This document shows positions 57,681 through 64,000 of a stretch of 64,000 nucleotides of DNA, piece by piece (position 1 is the first letter of the stretch; each line of letters starts with the position of its first letter). The stretch comes from Chrysemys picta bellii (taxonomy: Eukaryota > Chordata > Testudines > Emydidae): the NCBI RefSeq assembly GCF_011386835.1, contig NC_088792.1:59152081-59216080 (forward strand), in the 5' to 3' direction. The translations under genes were made by a program, and so were the position numbers. The notes below the pieces were generated by a model. That model did not search any database. It was not told the DNA's origin and saw only the letters and a program-made list of their open reading frames with translations.

Positions 57681-59590
57681 TTTCTTTCACTATGATACAG
57701 GCAGTAAAACTGTAAAATGAGTGGTATCGGAGGGCAATCTAATCTAAATATTATCTAGCAAGGAAAAAATGGTGAAGGAAGGTGGGGGGAGGGGCAGAGA
57801 GTCCATAGTATTAGTAAGCTAGTCAAAGAGTAAAACGCTTTAGCCTAAAAGGATGCATTCAAAACAGTTTTGCCTTCGCAATCATTGATCTCCGTGGCTT
57901 GGTTCTGAAAGAAGTGACACAAATCGTTCACCAGAGCACTGAACTTCGAACGCGTTTAGTAGCGCATGGCGGTGGTGGATGGGGCAGGAGAGTCTAGTCT
58001 GCGTGTTATTCGTTAATCTAAAGAACACGTTGAGAGGAAAATCCACGTGAGGAACCTAAACAAACGTTCTTTTTTTTTCCACCTTAAAGGAAATGGAAAC
58101 AGTGGCTGTGGAGAAAGTGATCTTTTTGGATAGATGGTCTTTAGGGTCACTCTTCTCTACCTAATGAAAAACTCAGGGCAAGCAAATGGCTATAGCTAGC
58201 CGAATAAATGTTAAAAATGGTCCAGAAAAGAAAGAAGGAAAATCTCCTAACTATGGGGTTGCTGTCGTGTGCTACGCTCAGTTATTTTCATATTGCAACT
58301 CGTGTGAAATGCCCTGTTTTCTTAACAGCACGGGGTATTTTCAGCCAACAGTTGCATTATCTGTAATTTATATCCTCCGATCTGCTATAACCACCCAACA
58401 ATCGACATCAGATTGATTTTTAATAAACCACAAATCAGTTGCTAGAAAGAGAATTAGCTAAGTCCCTTAAGGTATTGCCAACACAAGAACAAGTCTGGAA
58501 ATCGAATGAATGTATGTTCTTACAGCATGCGAATGTATTATAAGCGAGCTGCTAGGCAGACTAGTTAAAACTGTGAAGGACTTTCCATTCTAAACCCTTC
58601 TTTTCAGCTGGTCTTAAAGTTTTCAAAAATAGCCTTTTGAAGTTTGAAAGTTCTCTTGATTTCAGCTTCAGGTGAGAGGTTCCTCTCTCTGTGTGTGTAA
58701 AGTTCAAAGAGAATCAGTTCAGTATTTTTGAATTATGCAACTGCGGGGGGGATGCAGAGTTTTCCACTCAAAATATATCTTGGCCATTTTGTGTGCTCAG
58801 ATAACATGAAACTGTCTTTATTTAAAATCTGTCAACTGGGATTCTGCAGCGCTTGGTTTCGGTGGGACGTTTGCCTGAGCGAGGATTGAAGGAAACAGTT
58901 CCTGGGCATTTATGAGATTGGATCTTACACTGAGAGAGAACACTGCTCAGCACACAGCAGCAATGACTTCCTTATTCTGTCATCTGGGCAGTAGTTTATA
59001 AAACTGTAATATTAAAATCTATTTTACAGATGTATAAGTGCATATTGAAATGAATAAATGGTGGGGCTCATAAGAAGTTGAGTTTACAGCAACTTGATGA
59101 TTGAAAGATCAGGGCTGTGCTGGTCAGTATGACCTTGATCTCATTTGGGTTTTAAAAACTGTCCTGGGTGGTTATGGCTAGTATTTGGATGGAAGGCCTC
59201 AAAAGGAACAAAGTCTGTGAAACATGTACAATTTAGGCACCATCCAGTGTAGGACTACCCCAGACTGAAAAAATAAAATCAGATTCTCCTTTAGCTTAAT
59301 AGATAACCCCACTGCTTTTAGGTATAGTGGCTCAGTGTTCAGTTATGAGTTATGGGACCATGAGAATTCTAGTTTACATTTTTTAAAATCCATGAAATTC
59401 AGTGAGAAAGTGTACGAATTGAAACACACAATGAATTAGAAATGTAATGTTTCTACCAGTGTTTCTCATTACACACACACGCAAGCACAGATTTAACAGG
59501 CTGTCCAGTAATGCAACATATGACACACATACAAGGTGGCTGCATTAATGATGATGTGAAAACCCTTAACTTTAGAATTTCCTGATATGT
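57681..59590. other. upstream intergenic, nothing recognised
   Basis: AT-rich unique sequence without LINE or SINE insertions. A TTTCTTCTTTCTTTCTTTC tract lies at 57670-57688. Confidence 0.45.
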
Positions 59591-59599
59591 TGTACGTTT

Positions 59600-59650
59600 A
59601 GGGCCTGATCCAAAGCCAATTGAAAACAGGAGAAATCTTTCCACTGGTTT
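59600..59650. repeat. palindromic repeat, partial
   Basis: GGGCCTGATCCAAAGCCAAT then TGAAAACAGGAGAAATCTTT, the left arm and centre of the GATCCAAAG subtype. The right arm is missing. Confidence 0.65.
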
Positions 59651-59706
59651 CTATGAACTGTGGTCAATCCTATACATTCTAAAGACAGTACTATACATTC
59701 TATACA

Positions 59707-59795
59707 TCCTAAAGACACAGAGTGAAATTGTGGTCCTTTGAAGTCAATAGCAAAAATCCCATGACTTCAATAGGGCCTGGATTTCACCCACATAC
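59707..59795. repeat. palindromic repeat, GTGAAAT...ATTTCAC subtype
   Basis: CAGAGTGAAATTGTGGTCCT, TTGAAGTCAATAGCAAAAAT, CCCATGACTTCAATAGGGCC, TGGATTTCACCCACA. Clear inverted arms. Confidence 0.85.
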
Positions 59796-60344
59796 TTTCA
59801 TATTGTATACTATTTTCAAAGTGTGTAGAGGGAAATGTGCATAAATTCTATAATGCCACAGTACAGACAGATACAGAGGAGCACAAAACAGAGGGATATG
59901 GTAGAGTATAAGTGAACATGACAGATCCCATTTTTCAGTTTCTTTTTCCTTTCTTCTTTTACTGTTTCACCTTTCAGTCTTTCCATTGTTATTGTTGTTG
60001 TTCAGAAACTATCACTATATAACCTTTAAAATTCAGGTAGTCTAGTGACTGCTCTGAGGGAGCAAAGATTCATGAGTTCAACTTCTGTTCACTTGGGATA
60101 CTGTCTCCAAAATGTGTGATTTTTTTTATCCAGTTGTAAGTATACATTACTTGCAAAGGTATTGTGCTGTAATGCTAATACCACAAGAGGGCACAATTTC
60201 CTATAGAACCCCGTTTTAAATAAAGATAGCTCGGGAAGAGCTTAACTATGACATCAGTGGAGGAAATGGTAATACTTTAATCTCTCTTTCCTACTTAAAA
60301 TGTTGCTACAAAGATATACAAAAAATATACTTTTTTTGCTGTTG

Positions 60345-60412
60345 AGTAAATCCAGAATAACTCCACTGATTTCATTGGAGTTACATAGGATTTACACAGG
60401 TGTGTCTGAGAG
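60345..60412. repeat. palindromic repeat copy
   Basis: GTAAATCCAGAATAACTCCA then CTGATTTCATTGGAGTTACA and TAGGATTTACAC. Confidence 0.75.
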
Positions 60413-60975
60413 CAGAGTTATAGCCTGTATTTTTCCTTTCTATTAACATTGGGCTTGAAGAACATCAAAATATCAGGGGTACAGTAAGTCAGAGTGGCTA
60501 TATTTTAATTCACCACCACCATTTCTTCTTAGTCCCACAAACTCACTCCCACCCTCTTCAAACGCAAATTCACTTTTTCTTACAAGTACCAACGAGTGAT
60601 GCCACCAGCTAGACTTTAGTGATTGCTTATGAGGCCTTTCCATGCTGTTCATCTATGTTTGGACACTTCTACATTTAAATGAAACCATTGACATTTCTAA
60701 TATTTTTCTTATGCTGAAAGTCATTTTTTAGCTGTTGAAAATTTGAAGGAAATCAAGTCATTTAATTTAGTTAACTGCCAAAAGAAACAAAACGGGACTT
60801 TAAAAAAAATTGAATTCTTTTTTTTTGAGTCACTAAAATTCTGACTAGCTGTGGATTCACAGTACAGAATAGAATGTTACTGCACCATTGATTCTCCTAC
60901 TTTAAACAGAAATCACTTCATTTCAACTTGTGCTTATCTTTTACAGTGTTTATTTAACTTTCACTTTCACATATA

Positions 60976-62194
60976 ATCTGGAGCAAGGGGTAAAAGTGAG
61001 GTGGCAAAGTTTGCAGATGATACTAAACTGCTCAAGATAGTTAGGACCAAAGCAGACTGTGAAGAACTTCAAAGAGATCTCACAAAACTAAGTGATTGGG
61101 CAACAAAATGGCAAATGAAATTTAATGTGGATAAATGTAAAGTAATGCACATTGGAAAAAATAACCCCAACTATACATACAGTATGATGGGGGCTAATTT
61201 AGCTACAACAAATCAGGAAAAAGATCTTGGAGTCATCGTGGATAGTTCTCTGAAGACGTCCACGCAGTGTGCAGAGGTGGTCAAAAAAGCAAACAGGATG
61301 TTAGGAATCATTAAAAAGGGGATAGAGAATAAATTATTGCCCTTATATAGAATCATAGAATATCAGGGTTGGAAGGGACCTCAGGTGGTCATCTAGTCCA
61401 ACCCCTTGCTCAAAGCAGGACCAACCCCCAGACAGATTTTTGCCCCAGATCCCTAAAAGGCACCCCCCTTAAGGATTAAACTCACAACCCTGGGTTTAGC
61501 AGGCTAATGCTCAAACCACTGAGCTAGCCCATATAAATTGATGGTATGCCTACATCTTGAATACTGCATACAGATGTGGTCTCCTCATCTCAAAAAAGTT
61601 ATACTGGCACTAGAAAAGGTTCAGAGAAGGGCAACTAAAATAATGAGGGGTTTGGAACGGGTCCCATATGAGGAGAGATTAAAGAGGCTAGGACTTTTCA
61701 GCTTGGAAAAGAGGAGACTAAGGGGGGATATGATAGAGTTATATAAAATCACGAGTGATGTGGAGAAAGTAGATAAGGAAAAGTTATTTACTTATTCCCA
61801 TAAAACAAGAACTAGGGGCCACCAAATGAAATTAATGGGCAGCAGGTTTAAAACAAATAAAAGGAAGTTCTTCTTCACACAGCGATCAGTCAACTTGTGG
61901 AACTCCTTGCCTGAGGAGGTTGTGAAGGCTAGGACTATAACAGCATTTAAAAGAGAACTGGATAAATTCATGGTGGTTAAGTCCATTAATGGCTATTAGC
62001 CAGGATGGGTAAGGAATGGTGTCCCTAGCCTCTGATTGTCAGAGGGTGGAGATGGATGGCAGGAGAGAGATCACTTGATCATTGCCTGTTAGGTTCACTC
62101 CCTCTGGGGCACCTGGCATTGGCCACTGTCGGTGGACAGGATACTGGGCTAGATGGACCTTTGGTCTGACCCAGTACGGCCATTCTAATGTTCT
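60976..62194 (+). mobile_element. CR1 LINE 3' portion, well preserved, interrupted by a SINE
   Basis: A 5'-truncated copy starts in the RT domain: EVAKFADDTKLLKIVRTKAD, then KLSDWATKWQMKFNVDKCKV and ANLATTNQEKDLGVIVDSSL. It resumes after the SINE with VCLHLEYCIQMWSPHLKK and KFMVVKSINGY*. No stop or frameshift is seen outside the SINE from about 61001 to the natural end at 61999, so this copy is far younger than those at 150 and 2271. The 3' UTR follows to CATTCTAATGTTCT near 62194, with the CR1 motif TACTGGGCTAGATGGACC at 62142. It is a dead insertion because the 5' end is missing. Confidence 0.93.
61350..61530 (-). mobile_element. tRNA-derived SINE nested in CR1, with ATATA target duplication
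   Basis: Minus strand begins GGGCTAGCTCAGTGGTTTGA (box A) and CAGGGTTGTGAGTTTAATCC (box B), continues through GGGGCAAAAATCTGTCTGGG, and ends in a CR1-type tail CAACCCTGATATTCTATGAT then TC. ATATA lies at 61345-61349 and 61531-61535. The tail differs from the SINEs at 1566 and 43668 (AATATCAGGGTTGG instead of GGAGATATACC), showing a second subfamily. Confidence 0.92.
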
Positions 62195-62199
62195 GTTTT

Positions 62200-64000
62200 G
62201 ATCTCTATTTTCCTCCGGGACTTTGATTTTTTTTTAAAAGCCAATCACTGTATTTTCAGAACCAGATTTGTGTTGGGCTCGTTTTCCCTACAGGTGAAGA
62301 TATCCTGCTTTAAAACACCATCGTAGCTTCTGTTAGCTAGACCCCTCACCCCAAAATGTTGGTTTGTCATATTTCTCAGAGCATATCATAGTAGATTGCC
62401 TCTGTTTTTGTTTGCTTATAGCAGGTAGCCAGGATAATGGGCTGTTTGTTGACCATCAGTCCTGATTTATGTTCCACATACAGGACTCAGCTGTGGCATT
62501 GAGCCATATCCAGCAGGAGGGGGTGCAGCTCCAGGAGGCATCAGGGTTCAAAGCTACAGGAGACTTGGGGGAGCATGCACTTACACATGTCCTCTGCTAT
62601 CTGGGGAAGAACGCCCCAGTGTGTAACCGCATTTGTGCCTGTGCTTTGTGCATTCTCCCCCTTACATCTTCTCACTCTCATCCCCTCCCCCTTGCAAGCC
62701 CAGGGCCAGGCACAATTAAGCCCACAGTCCTATGGCAATGGTTCTTACACTGGGGCAGAACTCCTAATTATAGTTGTGAACCTTACGTATGTGGTTTTAT
62801 GCCTACATTTTAGTAGAGTATCAATTAAAAGCTGGTTTAACTGCCAAGAGTTTATATGTTCCAAAATAAAATGGTTATTTATGTTGATAATGCATCTTAT
62901 TTGCTATTTTAATCTCTTTGGATTTTTTTCCCTTTACACCTCTGCTAAACCATATATTTCCTTTTCTGTATTCTCACTGTTCCCACGTTTTACTCAGATC
63001 TCTAGGCCCCATCCTTCAATGCTGTGGGCTCATGGAAACATTATGAGACTCCTGGTCTTTTCAGCCACCGAAGCTACTTTCTTGACAAAGAGGAACATAG
63101 CCTCTCTTTTTTAGACACAGATGATGGATAGGGCATTGCAAAATATTCCCCTTTTAAGATGTAGATTCTGTGACTCCCCCCAGAGCCCATGGGATTCATG
63201 TTAGAATCATACAAAATGTGATGGTGAAAGTCTCTTCACTTGCTAACACAACAGGAGCCACCTGGGGGAGAATGTCAAGAACTTGCTGCCCAAAGGGTCT
63301 CTCTGTCTAGCTGATAACTGCTCGTAGGGAGATACAGAGATGAAGAAAGGGGCCATAAAAGGACAGTGACTGTGAAGACTCTGCAGCAGATCACCAGTCA
63401 GTGGAGTCCCCGCCTCTGCGAAAGCAGACAGCGCAGGTGGGTGTGAGTGAGATGGAATGGAAGGCTGTCCCACCATACATGCATGTTCTCCTAGGTAAAT
63501 GGAAAAGTTCTCCTGACTGGAATTCTGGCTGACTGGAAGCCAGGTTGGATCCCATCCATCTCCTCCTCCCACCCAGGAGCCACAAAAGGAGATTATCCTA
63601 GCCTGTGGGTGAGAGGAGTTGACTAGGGGAAGTCAAAGCTTATGTAAATGAACAAGTACCTCATACTTTCCCCAGTTATCCTGGTTCTCAGGACAGTCTG
63701 ACTCCTTTCTAGGGCCAGAATAGCTCTAGGGAAGGGGTTTTGTTTGTGTCTGTGTCAGGTTATCCTTTCTTTTAGATCTGCCTGGGACAGTAGTGCCAAG
63801 ATCAACAGGTTTCTGTAGATGGAAAGATCATGAATATTTTATGCTGCATAGGGCCTTCTGCTTTGACACCTTGAGCATAACTTCTAAATCTAACCCAATT
63901 ATCACTTTATGGTCCTGGATCTTATTTGCCTGCTTCTGGACAACAGGATAGCGTGTTGAATTGGGTGACCAAAGTGTAAACTTCTGCTCTCCTGTGTACT
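62200..64000. other. intergenic, nothing recognised
   Basis: Contains open frames of 179 codons (62575-63114, +) and 109 codons (63243-63572, -) with no recognisable domain. FERD3L, which lies beyond TWIST1 on this side in mammals, was looked for (bHLH signature) and is not seen. Confidence 0.45.

Noticed and set aside
62575..63114. 179-codon plus-strand open frame
   Set aside because: No recognisable domain, Ser/Leu-rich composition typical of AT-rich non-coding DNA, and overlapped by another frame at 62469-62813.
56000..64000. Search for FERD3L, the next bHLH gene beyond TWIST1 in mammals
   Set aside because: No bHLH signature (NLNEAF-type helix with a basic region) other than TWIST1 was found.
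1..64000. CRISPR array, prokaryotic operons, phage or plasmid features
   Set aside because: None present. The splice sites, LINEs, SINEs and a vertebrate bHLH gene show a vertebrate genome.

Overview
This is vertebrate nuclear DNA, most likely from a turtle. It is AT-rich and intron/intergenic-like. It carries 5'-truncated CR1 LINEs, tRNA-derived SINEs whose 3' tails look CR1-related (the tortoise-type SINE), GC-rich foldback DNA transposons, a Penelope-like fragment and many old palindromic repeats. A crocodilian is a weaker alternative. No database search was possible, so family names rest on recognition of motifs and protein sequence.

Layout. (1) 1-6316 is the last intron of HDAC9 (+ strand), hit by two CR1 LINEs, one with a nested SINE. 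(2) 6317 begins the terminal HDAC9 exon: a 13-codon tail, a stop at 6354-6356, and a 3' UTR that still resembles the mammalian one. (3) About 8.5-45 kb is an intergenic stretch rich in mobile elements: a Penelope-like reverse transcriptase fragment (19.2-20.1 kb), two hAT-type foldback MITEs with 8-bp target duplications (15.3 and 39.06 kb), a multi-hairpin MITE (21.8 kb), an internally deleted CR1 nested in an older palindrome (22.6-25.0 kb), MIR-like SINEs, and many copies of a palindromic repeat whose centre reads like TTGACTTCAATGGGA. (4) About 45-61 kb is almost free of LINE/SINE insertions and surrounds TWIST1 (- strand). TWIST1 has a one-exon CDS (54856-55416), a 726-bp intron in the 3' UTR, a non-coding exon 2, a TATA box and a CpG island. 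(5) 61-62.2 kb is a well-preserved CR1 tail interrupted by a SINE. 62.2-64 kb shows no recognisable feature.

The two genes converge: HDAC9 (a class IIa histone deacetylase) ends about 47 kb from the 3' end of TWIST1 (a bHLH factor of mesoderm and neural crest). This is the same gene order and orientation as in mammals, where HDAC9-region sequences are known to hold TWIST1 enhancers. No prokaryotic-style system, CRISPR array, or novel protein-coding operon is present. The most unusual content is the mobile-element architecture: nested insertions, foldbacks, the dense palindrome family, and an insertion-poor zone around TWIST1.
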